A stretch of DNA of 64,000 bases from Pseudomonadota bacterium (GTDB taxonomy: Bacteria > Pseudomonadota > Gammaproteobacteria > Burkholderiales > Burkholderiaceae_C): positions 96,052 through 160,051 of the forward strand of contig JAKOZT010000015.1 in assembly GCA_029779845.1 (NCBI GenBank), read 5' to 3'. The translations under genes were made by a program, and so were the position numbers. The notes beneath the pieces are model-generated. The model was not told the DNA's origin and ran no database searches. It was given only the letters and a program-made list of their open reading frames with translations. Of this stretch, positions 29,904 to 45,119 are shown piece by piece. How positions within the stretch are numbered: the first letter of the stretch is position 1; each line of letters begins with the position of its first letter.

Positions 29904-30530
29904 TCAGAGCGGCGGCAGGCGATGGCGCTCGCAGCCGGCCTCGCCGCAGCGCTCGCAGACCCACTGCCAGCGCGGCCGGCCGTCGTCACGATCGGCCGGG
30001 TTGCGCGCGCGCTCGACGGCCGCCAGCGCATTGTCCAGCCGCGCCTCGCCCTGGCCGAACAGCACCGCCCAGGCAAGCGCGGCGCGTGCCAGCGCGGCGC
30101 GGACCTTCGCGTCCACCGGCTCGCGCACATGCGGGCCGTCGCGGATCGGGCCGTCGGCCTGCCAGGGCAGGTCGAGCGCGGTCAGCAGCGTCAGGTCGGC
30201 GCGCGCGTGCGCGGCGAGCGCCTCCTCGTAGAGGCTGGTGTCGCCGAACACGTGGTCGCTGTAGACCGCGATCATCAACGCGCTGGTGTCGGCCACCACC
30301 ACGTCGTGCGACGCCGCCGCCGCGGCGATGCGGCGCGTCTGCTCGGCGGCGATGAGCCGCTGTTCGTGGACCAGCGGCATGCGCGCCTCGCGCACGCAGA
30401 ACTCGCGCAGATATTCCTCCACCACCGCGACGCGCTCGCCGCGCGCCGCCAGCGCCGCGCCGAGCCGGTGCGCGAGCGTGGTCTTGCCGGTGCTCTCCGC
30501 ACCCAGCAGCGTGATCACGAACGCACTCAT
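29904..30530 (-). CDS. NadR-type ribosylnicotinamide kinase (AAA ATPase)
   Basis: A 208-residue P-loop protein like the kinase domain of NadR, which phosphorylates nicotinamide riboside to NMN. Walker A is GAESTGKT (10-17), and DTSALMIAVYSDHVFGD (about 80-96) matches the family's second block. It lacks the HTH and the NMN adenylyltransferase domain of full NadR. Its last residues contain CERCGEAGCERH, a possible CxxC-CxxH zinc knuckle not typical of the family. It overlaps pnuC by four bases, so uptake and phosphorylation of nicotinamide riboside are probably coupled. Confidence 0.88.
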   Translation of the reverse strand: MSAFVITLLGAESTGKTTLAHRLGAALAARGERVAVVEEYLREFCVREARMPLVHEQRLIAAEQTRRIAAAAASHDVVVADTSALMIAVYSDHVFGDTSLYEEALAAHARADLTLLTALDLPWQADGPIRDGPHVREPVDAKVRAALARAALAWAVLFGQGEARLDNALAAVERARNPADRDDGRPRWQWVCERCGEAGCERHRLPPL

Positions 30531-31159
30531 GAAGACGCCACCGCCAGCCGCCGCCACGCACGCCAGCCGACCACCGACAACAGCGCGAACACCACGTACA
30601 GCATCACCGTCAGCCACAGCCCCTTGAACGCGAAGAGCAGCACGCTGGCCACGTTGACCACCAGCCAGGCCAGCCAGTTCTCGACGTACTTGCGCCCGAG
30701 CAGCCATTGGCCCACGAGGCTTCCGGCGGTCGGGAAGGCGTCGAGCCAGGGCACGTCGGAATCGGTGCGGTGGGCCAGGAACAGCGCCAGCGCCGGCCAG
30801 GCGATCGCCAGTGCGGCGATGCAGCCCAGCGCCGCGCGCCGCGACAGCGCGCGCACGCGCAAGGCGCGGCCGTCGTCCATCGTGCCGCGCAGCCACTGCC
30901 ACCAGCCCCACAGCGCGACGGCGGCGAAGAAGATCTGCAGCGAGCCTTCGCCGTACAGGCGCGCGTCCCAGAACACCAGGAAGTACAGCAGCGAGGAGGC
31001 GATCGCCAGCGGCCAGGCGAGCGGGTTGACGCGCATGTTCAGCGCCACCATCGCGAGCGAGAGCACCAGGGCGATCAGCTCCAGCCAGCTCGCCGGCGCG
31101 CCCCACAGCGTGAAGGCGCTCGCGAACAGCGGCCGCAGCGCGTGCAGCAGCGAATCCAT
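30527..31159 (-). CDS. pnuC: Nicotinamide riboside transporter PnuC
   Basis: A 210-residue inner-membrane facilitator for nicotinamide riboside, with about seven TM helices. The family sequences NPLAWPLAIASSLLYFLVFWDARLYGEGSLQIFF (about 45-78) and WLLGRKYVENWLAWLVVNV (about 155-173) include the Trp/Asn/Gln positions that line the substrate path in PnuC structures. It ends inside the start of the NadR-type kinase gene (ATGA overlap). A 20-base gap separates it from ftsB, so it may be read through from the pyrG operon. Confidence 0.93.
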   Translation of the reverse strand: MDSLLHALRPLFASAFTLWGAPASWLELIALVLSLAMVALNMRVNPLAWPLAIASSLLYFLVFWDARLYGEGSLQIFFAAVALWGWWQWLRGTMDDGRALRVRALSRRAALGCIAALAIAWPALALFLAHRTDSDVPWLDAFPTAGSLVGQWLLGRKYVENWLAWLVVNVASVLLFAFKGLWLTVMLYVVFALLSVVGWRAWRRLAVASS

Positions 31160-31179
31160 GAAGCGGCGAGGGCGCTGCG

Positions 31180-31458
31180 CTAACGCGGCGCCGGGGCGAT
31201 CTGCACGAAGATCTCGTCGGGCTTGACCATGCCGAGGTCGAAGCGCGCCTTCTCCTCGACCATCTCCAGTCCTTCCTTCAGGTCGCTGACCTCGGCGAGC
31301 AATTGCGCGTTGCGCTGCCTGCCCGCTTCGTTGAGCTTCTTCTGCGCGGCCAGCTTGCCCGACAGCTCGATCACGCGCGGCACGCCGCCCTTGCCGAACC
31401 ACAGCTCGGCATGCACCAGCGCGAGCAGCGCCAGCAGGGCGATCGTGACCAGGCGCAT
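31180..31458 (-). CDS. ftsB: Cell division protein FtsB
   Basis: A 92-residue bitopic membrane protein of the divisome (FtsQLB complex). TM helix about 3-18, then a periplasmic coiled coil (about 30-70, GKLAAQKKLNEAGRQRNAQLLAEVSDLKEGLEMVEEKAR) and the conserved segment KARFDLGMVKPDEIFVQ. The position directly after eno is standard in beta- and gammaproteobacteria. The gap to eno is 15 bases. Confidence 0.95.
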   Translation of the reverse strand: MRLVTIALLALLALVHAELWFGKGGVPRVIELSGKLAAQKKLNEAGRQRNAQLLAEVSDLKEGLEMVEEKARFDLGMVKPDEIFVQIAPAPR

Positions 31459-31473
31459 GGCCGTGCCTCGCTC

Positions 31474-35381
<3,908 letters not shown>

Positions 35382-35477
35382 GGCGCCACGTCATGACCGC
35401 CCCTCGTCCGACGGGTACGCCGGACGATCCCCCGAGGGCATGCGGGCCGGCTTGGGAGCGGCCCGGCGCTCGGCCCG

Positions 35478-36281
35478 CTAGGCCATTCCTTCCACCCACT
35501 GCAGCACGGCCGCCGCGGTCTCGTCGGGCTTCTCCATCGGGAACAGGTGGCCGCCCTCGATCAGCGCGAAGCGGCCGTGCGCCAGCGCCTTCGACGCCGC
35601 GATGCCGCCCTGGCGCATCTCCACCGACTGCGTGCCGGCCAGGAAGGCCACCGGACACTTCGGCGGGTGGCGGCGCAGCAGCGTGCCGAGGTGGTGCGGC
35701 AGCGTGTCGTAGATGCGCGTCTCGATGGCGCGGTCGAAGGCGAGGTGGGTCTTGCCGCCGCGCTCCTCGAAGCCGCTTTGCACGTAGTCGGCCAGCACGC
35801 GCGCATCCCAGCGCGCGAACAGCGCCTTGGCGGCGAAATGCCGCTGCACCGCCTCGCGCGACGGCCACTCGTGGCGCCGCGTGCGCGACACGCGGCCCGG
35901 CGAGACGCGCCGGATCAGCCCGGTGGCTTTGGCCACTTGCAGGCTGTGCGCGCGCCAGCCGGTGACCACCGGCGAGTCGATCATCACCAGGCCGGCGGCC
36001 AGATCGGGCCGCCGGCAGGCGGCCAGCAGGCTCAGCAAGCCGCCGAGCGAATGGCCGACCAGCACCGCCGGCGCGCCGACCTCGCGCTCGATGAAGTGGA
36101 TCAGCTGGTCGCGCAGCTTGGGCCAGTTGCCGCTGACCGGGTAGGCCGGGTCGTGGCCGAACTTTTCGATCGCATGCACCGCGTGGCCGGCGGCGCGCCA
36201 GGCCTCGAACAGCACGCGGTAGGTGCCGGCCGGGAAGCCGTTGGCGTGGCTGAAGACGATGGGGAGCTTGGGGGGCGTCAT
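35478..36281 (-). CDS. Alpha/beta hydrolase
   Basis: A 267-residue alpha/beta hydrolase of unknown substrate. The nucleophile elbow is GHSLGG (Ser about 97), the oxyanion strand begins PIVFSHANGFPAGTYR (HxNG type, about 7-22), and the catalytic His is in EGGHLFPME near the C terminus. No signal peptide. It is the last gene of the suhB-mutS-anbu series: its ATG shares one base with the Anbu stop codon. Genes like it are common next to Anbu/mutS in this order, but its role there is not established. Confidence 0.88.
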   Translation of the reverse strand: MTPPKLPIVFSHANGFPAGTYRVLFEAWRAAGHAVHAIEKFGHDPAYPVSGNWPKLRDQLIHFIEREVGAPAVLVGHSLGGLLSLLAACRRPDLAAGLVMIDSPVVTGWRAHSLQVAKATGLIRRVSPGRVSRTRRHEWPSREAVQRHFAAKALFARWDARVLADYVQSGFEERGGKTHLAFDRAIETRIYDTLPHHLGTLLRRHPPKCPVAFLAGTQSVEMRQGGIAASKALAHGRFALIEGGHLFPMEKPDETAAAVLQWVEGMA

Positions 36282-37105
36282 CAAACGATCTTCTCGCCGG
36301 GATGGGTGATCTTGCGCATGGTCTCGTAGCGGCTCTCGGCGCCGCGCAGCGGGTACGCGGTGGCGCCGCCGTTCCATTGCGGGGCCTCGATGGCCTCGAA
36401 CACCTGGCGCAGCTTCTGGCCCCAGGTGCTGCGGATCATGTGGAAGTACGGGTTGTGCTCGTCGATGCAGGCGATCCTGTCGCTGGCAAGGCGGTCGCGC
36501 TCGTAGACCAGCAGGTCCAGCGGCAGGCCCACCGAGAGATTCGACTTCAGCGTCGAGTCCATCGACACCAGCGCGCACTTGGCGGCTTCGTCGAGCCCCG
36601 TGGCGGGATTCACCATGCGGTCGAGCACCGGCTTGCCGTACTTGCTCTCGCCGATCTGGAAGAAGCAGGTCTCGCGCGTCGCCTCGATGAAGTTGCCGGC
36701 CGAGTAGACGAGGAACAGGCGCATCGCCTCGCCGGCGATCTGGCCGCCGAAGATCATCGAGGCGTTGAAGTCGATGCCGCTCTGCTTCAGCGCGGGGCCG
36801 TCCTGCGCGTAGACGCGACGCACCGCGGAGCCGAGCACGCGCACCGCGTCGAACATGCTGGTGGCGTTCCAGATCGTGATCGGCTCGCCGCCGGGGTTGT
36901 CGATCTTCTCGACCTGCAGGATCTCGCGCACCGACTGGCTGATCGACAGGTTGCCCGCCGACAGCATCACCATGAAGCGTTCGCCGGGCTGCTCGTAGAT
37001 CATCATCTTGCGGAAGGTGCTGATCTGGTCCAGGCCCGCGTTGGTGCGCGAGTCGGACAGGAACACGAGGCCGGCATCGAGCTTGATGCCCACGCAATAC
37101 GTCAT
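36281..37105 (-). CDS. Anbu, ancestral proteasome-like peptidase
   Basis: A 274-residue N-terminal-nucleophile hydrolase of the Anbu group, related to proteasome beta subunits and HslV. It starts [18 protein letters not shown]; after Met removal Thr1 would be the nucleophile. Counting from that Thr, Asp17 and Lys32 are both present, so the full catalytic set is intact. The size and the sequence [25 protein letters not shown] fit the family. Anbu is often found with ATP-grasp, alpha-E and transglutaminase genes; none is here. It overlaps mutS by four bases and the hydrolase by one. Biological substrate unknown. Confidence 0.9.
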   Translation of the reverse strand: MTYCVGIKLDAGLVFLSDSRTNAGLDQISTFRKMMIYEQPGERFMVMLSAGNLSISQSVREILQVEKIDNPGGEPITIWNATSMFDAVRVLGSAVRRVYAQDGPALKQSGIDFNASMIFGGQIAGEAMRLFLVYSAGNFIEATRETCFFQIGESKYGKPVLDRMVNPATGLDEAAKCALVSMDSTLKSNLSVGLPLDLLVYERDRLASDRIACIDEHNPYFHMIRSTWGQKLRQVFEAIEAPQWNGGATAYPLRGAESRYETMRKITHPGEKIV

Positions 37106-39738
37106 GGCGAATCCTTCTGCGAATCCTGCAGGGCCTTGAGCTTGTAGAGCGCGTCCAGCGCCTCCTTCGGGCTCAGGGCGTCGGGGTCGATGGCCGCGAG
37201 CGCATCCTCCACCTCGGAGGGCGGCAGTTCGGTGCGCGCCGGCGGCGGCGCGAACAGGTCGAACTGCGAGTCGTGCGCGCGCTGGCTGGCTTCGAGCGAC
37301 TCCAGCGTCGCGCGCGCCTGGCGGATCAGCCCGGCCGGCATGCCCGCCAGCCGCGCCACCTGCACGCCGTAGCTGCGGCTCGCCGGGCCGGCCTGGATGT
37401 CGTGCAGGAAGACGATGTCCTCGCCGCTCTCCACCGCCGAGACGTGCACGTTGATCGCGCGCTCGTGCTTGGCCGGGAACTCCGTCAGCTCGAAGTAGTG
37501 CGTGGCGAACAGCGTGAAGGACTTGTTGCGCTCGTGCAGCTGCGTGGCGATCGCGCCGGCCAGCGCCAGCCCGTCGAAGGTGGAGGTGCCGCGGCCGATC
37601 TCGTCCATCAGCACCAGCGACTGCTCGGTGGCGCCGTGCACGATCGCCGCCGCCTCGGTCATCTCGAGCATGAAGGTCGATTGCGCGTTGGCCAGGTCGT
37701 CGGCCGCGCCGATGCGGGTGTGGATCGCGTCGACCGGCCCGAGCCGGCAGGCCCTGGCCGGCACGTAGGAGCCCATCGCCGCGAGCAGCACGATCAGCGC
37801 CACCTGGCGCATGAAGGTGCTCTTGCCGCCCATGTTCGGGCCGGTGATCACCAGCATGCGGCGCGCGGCGTCGAGCCGGCAGTCGTTGGCCATGAAGTTG
37901 CCGGCGCCGGTTTCGGCCAGGCGCGCTTCCACCACCGGGTGGCGGCCGGCTTCGATGTCGATGCAGGGCTCCTTGACGAACGCCGGCCGGCACCAGCCCA
38001 GCGTGCGCGCGCGCTCGGCCAGCGCGGCCAGCGCGTCCAGGCTCGCCAGCGCGCGCGCCAGCGCGGCGAGCGGCTCCAGGTGGCTCTGCAGCTGGTCGAG
38101 CACCTGCTCGTAGAGCAGCTTCTCGCGCGCCAGCGCGCGGTCCTGAGCGGACAGCGCCTTGTCCTCGAAGGCCTTCAGCTCGGGCGTGATGAAGCGCTCG
38201 GCGTTCTTCAGCGTCTGGCGGCGCAGGTAGTCGCCCGGCACGCGGTCGAGGCCGCTGGTGGTGACCTCGATGTAGAAGCCGTGCACCTTGTTGAACTGCA
38301 CGCGCAGGTTGGCGATGCCCGTGCGGCTGCGCTCGCGCGCTTCCAGGTCGAGCAGGAAGGCGTCGCAGTTGGCGCCGATGCCGCGCAGCTCGTCGAGCGC
38401 GGCGTCGAAGCCGGGCGCGATCACGCCGCCGTCGCGCAACTGCACGGCCGGCTCGTCGGCGATCGCGGCGGTCAGCAGCGCCCCGATCTCTTCGGGCGGA
38501 TGCAGCGCGTCCCACAGCATGTCGAGCAGCGCGGTGGCGCCGTGCGGCACGCGCACGAGCAGCGCCGGCAGCGCCAGGAGCGTGCTGCGCAGCCCGGCCA
38601 GTTCGCGCGGACGCACCTGGCGCAGCGCCACGCGGGCGGTGGTGCGCTCGACGTCGCTGATGCCGCGCAGCGCATCGCGCAGCGCGTCGATGTCGGTGTG
38701 CAGCAGCGTCTCGATCGCGTCGTGGCGCTGCGAGGCGACGCGGCGCTCGCGCCACGGCTGCGTCAGCCACTGGCGCAGCGCGCGGCTGCCCATGCCGGTG
38801 CGGCAGGTGTCGATCAGCGAGAAGAGGGTGGGCGAGTCCTCGCCGCGCAGCGTCTGCGTCAGCTCGAGGTTGCGGTGCGTGGTGGGCGGCAGCTCGAGCA
38901 GTTCGCTGCCGCGCCGCACCGCCAGCGTGCGCACGTGCGCGAGCGACTGGCCCTGGGTGTGCTCGGCGAAGGCGAGCAGCGCCGCCGCGGCGGCCTGCGC
39001 GGCGGCCAGGTCCTGCGCGTTGAAGCCGGCGAGCGTGGCCACGCGCAGCTGCTCGCACAGCTTACGCGCGCCCAGCGCGCTCTCGAACTGCCAGCCGGGG
39101 CGCGCGGTGATCGGCACGCGGGCACTGTCCAGAACGGCGGCCAGCGCCGCGCTGCCGTGCTCGCGCTCGACCAGCACCTCGCTCGGCTGCAGGCGCGCCA
39201 GCCAGTTCGCGAGCTCGCGCTCGCCGCATTCGGCCAGCCCCAGCTCGCCCTGCGTCAGCGCCAGCCAGGCGAGGCCGAAGGCCTTGCCCTGGCGCGCCAC
39301 CGCGAGCAGCAGCGCATCGCTCTTGTCGGCGAGCAGTTCGGTGTCGGTGACGGTGCCGGGCGTCACCACGCGCACCACCTTGCGCTCCACCGGCCCCTTG
39401 GCGGTGGCCACGTCGCCGACCTGCTCGCAGATCGCCACCGCCTCGCCCATCTTGATCAGCTTGGCGAGGTAGCTGTCCACCGAATGCACCGGCACGCCGG
39501 CCATCACCACCGGCTCGCCGCCGCTCTGGCCGCGCGTGGTCAGCGTGATGTCGAGCAGGCGGTTGGCGCGGCGAGCGTCCTCGTAGAACAGCTCGTAGAA
39601 ATCGCCCATCCGGTAGAAGACGAGCGTGTCGGGGAAGTCGGCCTTGATCCGAAGATACTGCTGCATGACGGGCGTGTGACCGTCGAACGCAGCCTTCGCG
39701 GTGAGCTGATCCACTGCGCGTTCTCCCTGCGTGGGCAT
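37102..39738 (-). CDS. mutS: DNA mismatch repair protein MutS
   Basis: MutS recognises mismatches and small loops and starts methyl-directed repair with MutL. The 878-residue protein has the mismatch-binding domain with the [15 protein letters not shown] (Phe-x-Glu type) motif near 41-55, connector, core and clamp domains, and the C-terminal ABC ATPase with GPNMGGKST (about 635) and [12 protein letters not shown]. The start at 39738 overlaps the suhB stop by one base; a second ATG 24 codons on (MQQYLRIK) is a real alternative, since many MutS proteins begin close to it. Confidence 0.97.
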   Translation of the reverse strand: MPTQGERAVDQLTAKAAFDGHTPVMQQYLRIKADFPDTLVFYRMGDFYELFYEDARRANRLLDITLTTRGQSGGEPVVMAGVPVHSVDSYLAKLIKMGEAVAICEQVGDVATAKGPVERKVVRVVTPGTVTDTELLADKSDALLLAVARQGKAFGLAWLALTQGELGLAECGERELANWLARLQPSEVLVEREHGSAALAAVLDSARVPITARPGWQFESALGARKLCEQLRVATLAGFNAQDLAAAQAAAAALLAFAEHTQGQSLAHVRTLAVRRGSELLELPPTTHRNLELTQTLRGEDSPTLFSLIDTCRTGMGSRALRQWLTQPWRERRVASQRHDAIETLLHTDIDALRDALRGISDVERTTARVALRQVRPRELAGLRSTLLALPALLVRVPHGATALLDMLWDALHPPEEIGALLTAAIADEPAVQLRDGGVIAPGFDAALDELRGIGANCDAFLLDLEARERSRTGIANLRVQFNKVHGFYIEVTTSGLDRVPGDYLRRQTLKNAERFITPELKAFEDKALSAQDRALAREKLLYEQVLDQLQSHLEPLAALARALASLDALAALAERARTLGWCRPAFVKEPCIDIEAGRHPVVEARLAETGAGNFMANDCRLDAARRMLVITGPNMGGKSTFMRQVALIVLLAAMGSYVPARACRLGPVDAIHTRIGAADDLANAQSTFMLEMTEAAAIVHGATEQSLVLMDEIGRGTSTFDGLALAGAIATQLHERNKSFTLFATHYFELTEFPAKHERAINVHVSAVESGEDIVFLHDIQAGPASRSYGVQVARLAGMPAGLIRQARATLESLEASQRAHDSQFDLFAPPPARTELPPSEVEDALAAIDPDALSPKEALDALYKLKALQDSQKDSP

Positions 39739-40691
39739 CAGCGGGAAGCGTCTTCCTTGCGAATGCGCACCACTCCCTTCTTTCTCGGCGCCTCGGCCGG
39801 CGCGGCCACCGCCGCCGCCAGCGCCTGCTCGGGCGTCGCTTCGGCGGTCGCGGAAGCGGACGCCGCCGCCGGCTCGTCCATCTTGATCACGCGCGTGTAC
39901 GGCGCCAGGATCTGCACCAGCTGCGCGTAGACCTTCGGATTGCCCGCCACCACCTCGCGCTGGTAGAGGTAGTCGGCCTCGCCGGTGAAGTTGCCGATCA
40001 GGCCGCCGGCCTCGGTGATCATCAGCGAGCCGGCGGCGATGTCCCAGGGGCTCAGGCCGGTCTCGAAGAAGCCGTCGTACCAGCCCGCGGCCACGTAGCA
40101 CAGGTCGAGCGCGGCGGCGCCCGGGCGGCGCAGGCCGGCGCAGTGCTGCATCACCTCCTCGAACATCTGCACGTAGCGCTTGAAGTTGTCGCCCTTGCGG
40201 AAGGGGAAGCCGGTGCCGATCAGCGCGTCCGACAGGCGCGTGCGCTTGGACGCGCGCAGGCGCTTGTCGTTCAGGTAGGCGCCGCGGCCCTTGCTGGCGT
40301 AGAACAGGTCGTTGCGCGCCGGGTCGTACACCACCGCCTGCTGCACCTGGCCGCGGAAGGCCAGCGCGATCGACACCGCGTAGACCGGCAAGCCGTGCAG
40401 GAAGTTGGTGGTGCCGTCCAGCGGGTCGATGATCCAGACGTAGTCGCTGTCCTTCGCGCCGTGCGCGCGGCCCGACTCCTCGGCGAGGATGCCGTGGCCC
40501 GGGTAGGCCGCGAGGAGGGTTTCGATGATGGCCTGCTCGGCGGCCTGGTCGACTTCGCTGACGAAGTCGTTCGGTCCCTTGGTGCTGATCTTCAGGAGGT
40601 CCAGGTCGAGCGAGGCGCGGTTGATGATGGCCCCGGCGCTGCGTGCCGCCTTGATGGCGATGTTGAGCATGGGGTGGAGCGCTTGCGACAT
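39738..40691 (-). CDS. suhB: Inositol monophosphatase family protein SuhB
   Basis: SuhB-type protein of 317 residues. The metal sites are visible: Glu71 in LAEESG, Asp89 and Asp92 in [11 protein letters not shown] (88-97) and Asp in [15 protein letters not shown]. It hydrolyses inositol 1-phosphate, and SuhB also joins the NusG-dependent rRNA antitermination complex. The last 50 residues are an Ala-rich linker followed by a basic tail ([14 protein letters not shown]), which is longer than in E. coli and may bind nucleic acid or protein. First gene of the mutS operon, divergent from trmJ. Confidence 0.93.
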   Translation of the reverse strand: MSQALHPMLNIAIKAARSAGAIINRASLDLDLLKISTKGPNDFVSEVDQAAEQAIIETLLAAYPGHGILAEESGRAHGAKDSDYVWIIDPLDGTTNFLHGLPVYAVSIALAFRGQVQQAVVYDPARNDLFYASKGRGAYLNDKRLRASKRTRLSDALIGTGFPFRKGDNFKRYVQMFEEVMQHCAGLRRPGAAALDLCYVAAGWYDGFFETGLSPWDIAAGSLMITEAGGLIGNFTGEADYLYQREVVAGNPKVYAQLVQILAPYTRVIKMDEPAAASASATAEATPEQALAAAVAAPAEAPRKKGVVRIRKEDASR

Positions 40692-40757
40692 GGGGCAACC
40701 TGAAGGGGAGAGGGACCGGCGGGGAGGAAAGAGCGGGGCAGGGCATTGCAAGCCGCT

Positions 40758-40780
40758 GCGGATAATCGCGATTTTATCCC
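40758..40780. promoter_or_regulatory. Bidirectional suhB/trmJ promoter motif
   Basis: GGATAA (40760-40765) and TTATCC (40774-40779) form an inverted repeat in the 108-base gap. It yields GATAAT on the plus strand (40761-40766), 33 bases before the trmJ GTG, and TAAAAT on the minus strand (40771-40776), about 80 bases before the suhB ATG. Both are good -10 candidates; -35 boxes are not clear. Confidence 0.5.
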
Positions 40781-40799
40781 GCCCCCTCGCGCCGCCCCC

Positions 40800-41528
40800 G
40801 TGACACACGCCCCGGACCCGACCCGTTTCATCCTGATCGGCACCAGCCACCCCGGCAACGTCGGCGCGGCGGCGCGCGCGATCAAGGTGATGGGCTTCTC
40901 CGAGCTGTGGCTGGTGGCGCCGCGCGACGCCGATGCGCCCACGCGCGACGAAGCGATCGCGATGGCCAGCGGCGCCACCGACGTGCTCGCCGCCGCGCGC
41001 GTGGTGGCCACGCTGCCCGAGGCGCTGGAAGGCGTGGACTACCTCTGCGCCACCGCGATGACGCCGCGCGATTTCGGCCCGCCGACCTTCGCGCCGCGCG
41101 CGCTGTTCGCGACGCTCGCGCCGGCGCAACACCGCGTCGCCTTCCTGTTCGGCTCGGAGCGCTTCGGCATGGGCAACGACGACGTCTATCGCTGCCACGC
41201 CTGCCTGAGCATCCCGACGCGCGCCGACTACGGCTCGCTCAACCTCGCGCAGGCGGTGCAGCTGATCGCCTACGACTGGCGCGAGGCGCTGGGCGGCTTC
41301 GCGGTCGAGCCGCGCACGGCCGAGCCCACGCTCGCCGATGCGGCCTCGGTGCAAGGCCTGCTGGAACACTGGCAACGCACGCTGGTCGAGATCGGCTTTC
41401 TCGACCCGGCCGCGCCGAAGAAGCTGCTGCCTCGCCTGAACCAGCTCGCCAACCGCGCGCAGCTCAGCCGCGAGGAGGTCGACATCCTGCGCGGCATCGC
41501 GCGCTTCGTCGGCAAGCCGCGCGGCTGA
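40800..41528 (+). CDS. trmJ: tRNA (cytidine/uridine-2'-O-)-methyltransferase TrmJ
   Basis: A SPOUT-class enzyme that methylates the ribose at tRNA position 32. The three SPOUT motifs are present: [19 protein letters not shown] (14-32, catalytic Asn/Arg), [16 protein letters not shown] and [23 protein letters not shown] (knot). Length 242 fits TrmJ. The start is probably GTG at 40800; an ATG at 40746 would lie before the likely promoter and is rejected. cysE follows after 16 bases. Confidence 0.93.
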   Translation: MTHAPDPTRFILIGTSHPGNVGAAARAIKVMGFSELWLVAPRDADAPTRDEAIAMASGATDVLAAARVVATLPEALEGVDYLCATAMTPRDFGPPTFAPRALFATLAPAQHRVAFLFGSERFGMGNDDVYRCHACLSIPTRADYGSLNLAQAVQLIAYDWREALGGFAVEPRTAEPTLADAASVQGLLEHWQRTLVEIGFLDPAAPKKLLPRLNQLANRAQLSREEVDILRGIARFVGKPRG

Positions 41529-41544
41529 GCACTACACTGACCCC

Positions 41545-42324
41545 ATGTTCCAGCACCTGCGCGAAGACATCGCCTGCATCCGCGAGCGCGACCCCGCGGC
41601 GCGCTCGCGCTGGGAGGTGCTGACCTGTTATCCGGGCCTGCACGCGCTGGTGATCCACCGCTGGGCGCATGCGGCCTGGAAGGCGCAGTGGCACTGGCTG
41701 GGCCGTTTCCTGTCGCACATGGGCCGCTGGCTCACCGGCATCGAGATCCACCCCGGCGCGACGATCGGCCGGCGCGTCTTCATCGACCACGGCATGGGCG
41801 TGGTGATCGGCGAGATGGCCGAGGTGCACGACGAATGCACGATCTACCAGGGCGTGACGCTCGGCGGCACCTCGCTGGTGCGCGGCGCCAAGCGGCATCC
41901 GACGCTGGAGCGCGGCGTGATCGTCGGCGCCAATGCCTGCATCCTGGGCGGCTTCACGGTCGGTGCGGGGGCGCGCGTCGGCTCGGGCGCGGTGCTCACC
42001 AAGCCGGTGCCGCCCGGCGCCACCGCGGTGGGCAACCCGGCGCGCATCATCGAGGCCAGTGCCGACGCGGCGCGCGAGGAGGCCTCGGCGCGCATGGGCT
42101 TCTCGGCCTACGGCGTGACGCAGGGCGACGACCCGGTGGCGCAGGCGATGAAGGGCCTGATCGACAACGCCGCCGGCCACGAGCACCAGATCGCGCTGCT
42201 GTGGCAGGCGATCGAGAAGCTCTCGCAGCGTTCGCGCGAGCTGCCCACGCCCGATTGCGTGCCCGACGAGGCGCACACCACCGAGCAGTTCGATGCCGAA
42301 GGGCTGAACCGCCTGGTGAAGTGA
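41545..42324 (+). CDS. cysE: Serine O-acetyltransferase
   Basis: CysE makes O-acetylserine from serine and acetyl-CoA, the first step of cysteine synthesis. The protein (259 residues) has the short helical N domain ([34 protein letters not shown]) followed by the hexapeptide left-handed beta-helix (about 65-170) with [11 protein letters not shown] and GGTS..HPT motifs. The C-terminal 80 residues, including a segment rich in Glu and His, are an extension seen in many Burkholderiales. TACACT (41533-41538), six bases before the ATG, could be a -10 box. Confidence 0.95.
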   Translation: MFQHLREDIACIRERDPAARSRWEVLTCYPGLHALVIHRWAHAAWKAQWHWLGRFLSHMGRWLTGIEIHPGATIGRRVFIDHGMGVVIGEMAEVHDECTIYQGVTLGGTSLVRGAKRHPTLERGVIVGANACILGGFTVGAGARVGSGAVLTKPVPPGATAVGNPARIIEASADAAREEASARMGFSAYGVTQGDDPVAQAMKGLIDNAAGHEHQIALLWQAIEKLSQRSRELPTPDCVPDEAHTTEQFDAEGLNRLVK

Positions 42325-42331
42325 CGCGGCT

Positions 42332-43968
42332 TCAGAGCGCCAGCAGCAGCGGCGCCAGCAGCCACAGGAAGCGCCAGTCGCGCGGCACCTCAATCACCAG
42401 CGGCGAGCTGTAGGGCCCGACGAAGCCGTCGGGTTCGATGCTGCGGTAGCGGAAGTAGTAGGTGCCGCCCTGCGAGGGGCGCGGCAGGTTCCATTCCGTC
42501 GTGTTCAGGTCGGCCTGCGCGACGATGTCCTTGAACTGCGCATCGCGCGCCAGCTCCACGTGCTGCGTGTCCTGCGGCCGCCCGCTCCAGGCCAGCGCGA
42601 GGGTCTTGCCGTCGCCGCCCAGCCCGCCCTGGGGCGGTTCGGGCAGCGGGCGCAGCTCGAAGCGCTGCGCATCGCCGAACGGGCCCTTGTCGCCGTCGGC
42701 GCGCGTGCTCGCGAGGCGCCAGTAGTACACGCCGGCGCCGCCGAGATCCAGCGTCAGCTTGTTGCCTTCCAGGCCGTCGCGCTCGGCGACGATGTCCTGG
42801 AAGCGCTCGTCGCGTGCCACCTGCAGCCGCGCCGTCTTCGCTTCGAGGTTCGAGGACCACTTGAACTCCACCGGCGCCAGCGACTGCTTGCCGCCGGCGC
42901 GCGGCGTGTTCGACGCGGGCGGCTCGGGGCGCGCCTTCAGCACGAAGGGGCGTACCGCGTCGTAGCCCTCGATGCCCTGGGCGTCGAGGCGGCGCGCGCG
43001 CAGGAACCAGCGCGCGTCGTCGAGGCCGCCGATGCGCACGTCGCTGCCCGGCGCCGCGCGCGTGTCGCTGACGATGCGCTCGAAGGCTTCGTCCTGCGCC
43101 ACCTGCACGCGCACCGTGGCCTGCTCGGCCGGCAGCGCGAAGCGCACCAGCGGGCGCTCGAAGCGCTCGGGCATCGCGGCGAGGTCCGGCGCCGGCAGCA
43201 GCTTCACCGGCTCGGGCTTCTTCGCGCTGGCGTCGATCGCCGCGCCGAAGCCGGCCGGGATGTCGGCGCCGGCGCTGCGCTGCGCCGATTCGAGGCGCAC
43301 CTGGCCTTCCAGCACCTCGCTGCGCGTGGCGCTGCGCTCGGCGTCGAGCGCCACGCGGTACTGCGTGCCGCGCACGCCCACCACCGCGGTGGGCGTCGTC
43401 ACTTCGAGCGGCTGGCTGCGCTTGAGCTTGGCGGCCAGCACCTCCACCGAGCCGCGCAGCATGCGCATGCTGCCGGCGAACCAGCCGTCGGTCGCCAGCT
43501 TCGCGGCCTGCGCCTCGTTGGCGCCCGGCGCGCGGCTGGCCACGATCTCGGCCAGGCTGGACGGCGGCAGCTTGACCCGCGAACCGTCGGCCAGCGCCAG
43601 CACGGCCGAGCCGTTGGCGCCGGTCTCCACCTGCTGCCCTTCGGCGAGCGCCGCGCCGGCCTGTGCCGCCGCGCCGCCCACGCGCACCTCGCCGACGCTG
43701 CTGGTCAGCGCCACCGGCAGCGTCCGCATGCGCATCAGCCGCGCCGGCACGCGCAGCAGCTGACCGGGGTGGATGCGGTTCGGGTCGCTCAGGCGGTTCA
43801 GCCGCGCGATCTCGCGCCAGGCCTGCGGACCGACGAACACCGTCTCGGACAGGCCGATCAGCGTGTCGCGTTCGCTGACGCGGTAGTCGATCATCGGCTC
43901 CTGGGCCGCGGCGGCCGCGACCAGCGAAACCAGCGCGGCAAAGGCCAGCGCGAGGGCAGGGTGTCGGT

Positions 43969-43972
<4 letters not shown>
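42332..43972 (-). CDS. Secreted LysM and FecR-domain protein
   Basis: A 546-residue envelope protein. It has a signal peptide (1-24), a LysM peptidoglycan-binding module (about 28-78, DYRVSERDTLIGLSETVFVGPQAWREIARLNRLSDPNRIHPGQLLRVP), a FecR domain (about 90-235) with the typical VTTPTAVVGVRGTQYRV sequence, then three repeated beta-sandwich segments of fibronectin-like type (about 270-350, 370-455, 460-525) with recurring AQLQVARDERFQDIV-like strands. A final hydrophobic helix (WLLAPLLLAL) ends the chain. Function unknown; proteins of this make often sit beside CHASE2/adenylate cyclase genes, which are absent here. Confidence 0.87.
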
Positions 43973-44545
<573 letters not shown>

Positions 44546-44553
<8 letters not shown>

Positions 44554-45073
44554 CGTTTGCGTCACGTGCCTGCTTGATGAACTGGAACAGCTCGCGGTAG
44601 GCGCGCCCGCTGCGCTGCTCGGGCGCGAGCGCGGCATCCTTGCGCGCCGCGCGCACCAGGCTGCGCAGCTGCTGCGTGTCGACCGCCGGGAACTGCTGCA
44701 CGAAGGCGCCGATCGCCGCATCGTCGGCGACCAGCTCGGCGCGCCAGCGCTCGGCCTCGTGCAGCGCCAGCGAATCCTTGGCGCGGCCGAGCTGCATGTC
44801 GAGCACCGCCTGGCGGATCGGCGCGGTGTCCACGCCGCGCATCAGCTTGCCGATGTACTGCATCTGGCGCCGCCGGCCCTCGTGCGAGCGCGTGCGCAGG
44901 TACTCGTGCACCGCGTCGCGCAGGCCTTCGGTAATGTCCAGCGCGGCCACGCGCGATGCGGGCAGCGCCACCAGCGCTTCGCCGAGATCCTGCAGCTCGT
45001 GCGAGGCCTTCTTGCGTTGCGTCTTGCTGGGGCGCTCGTCGGCGTCGGGCGGGGTCGGATCGGGGTGGTGCAT
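44546..45073 (-). CDS. darP: Ribosome biogenesis factor DarP (YjgA, DUF615)
   Basis: DarP is a 50S assembly factor that helps form the peptidyl transferase centre. The 175-residue protein contains the DUF615 sequence KTQRKKASHELQDLGEALVALP near the start and RRRQMQYIGKLMRG (about 67-80), both highly conserved. A YRELFQFIKQ segment closes it. It is divergent from pmbA across a 79-base gap, which matches the usual yjgA-pmbA arrangement. Confidence 0.95.
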
Positions 45074-45119
45074 CGTGCGGGCAAACTGCTCGGGAGGTCG
45101 AGCAGCACAGGCGGCTGGG

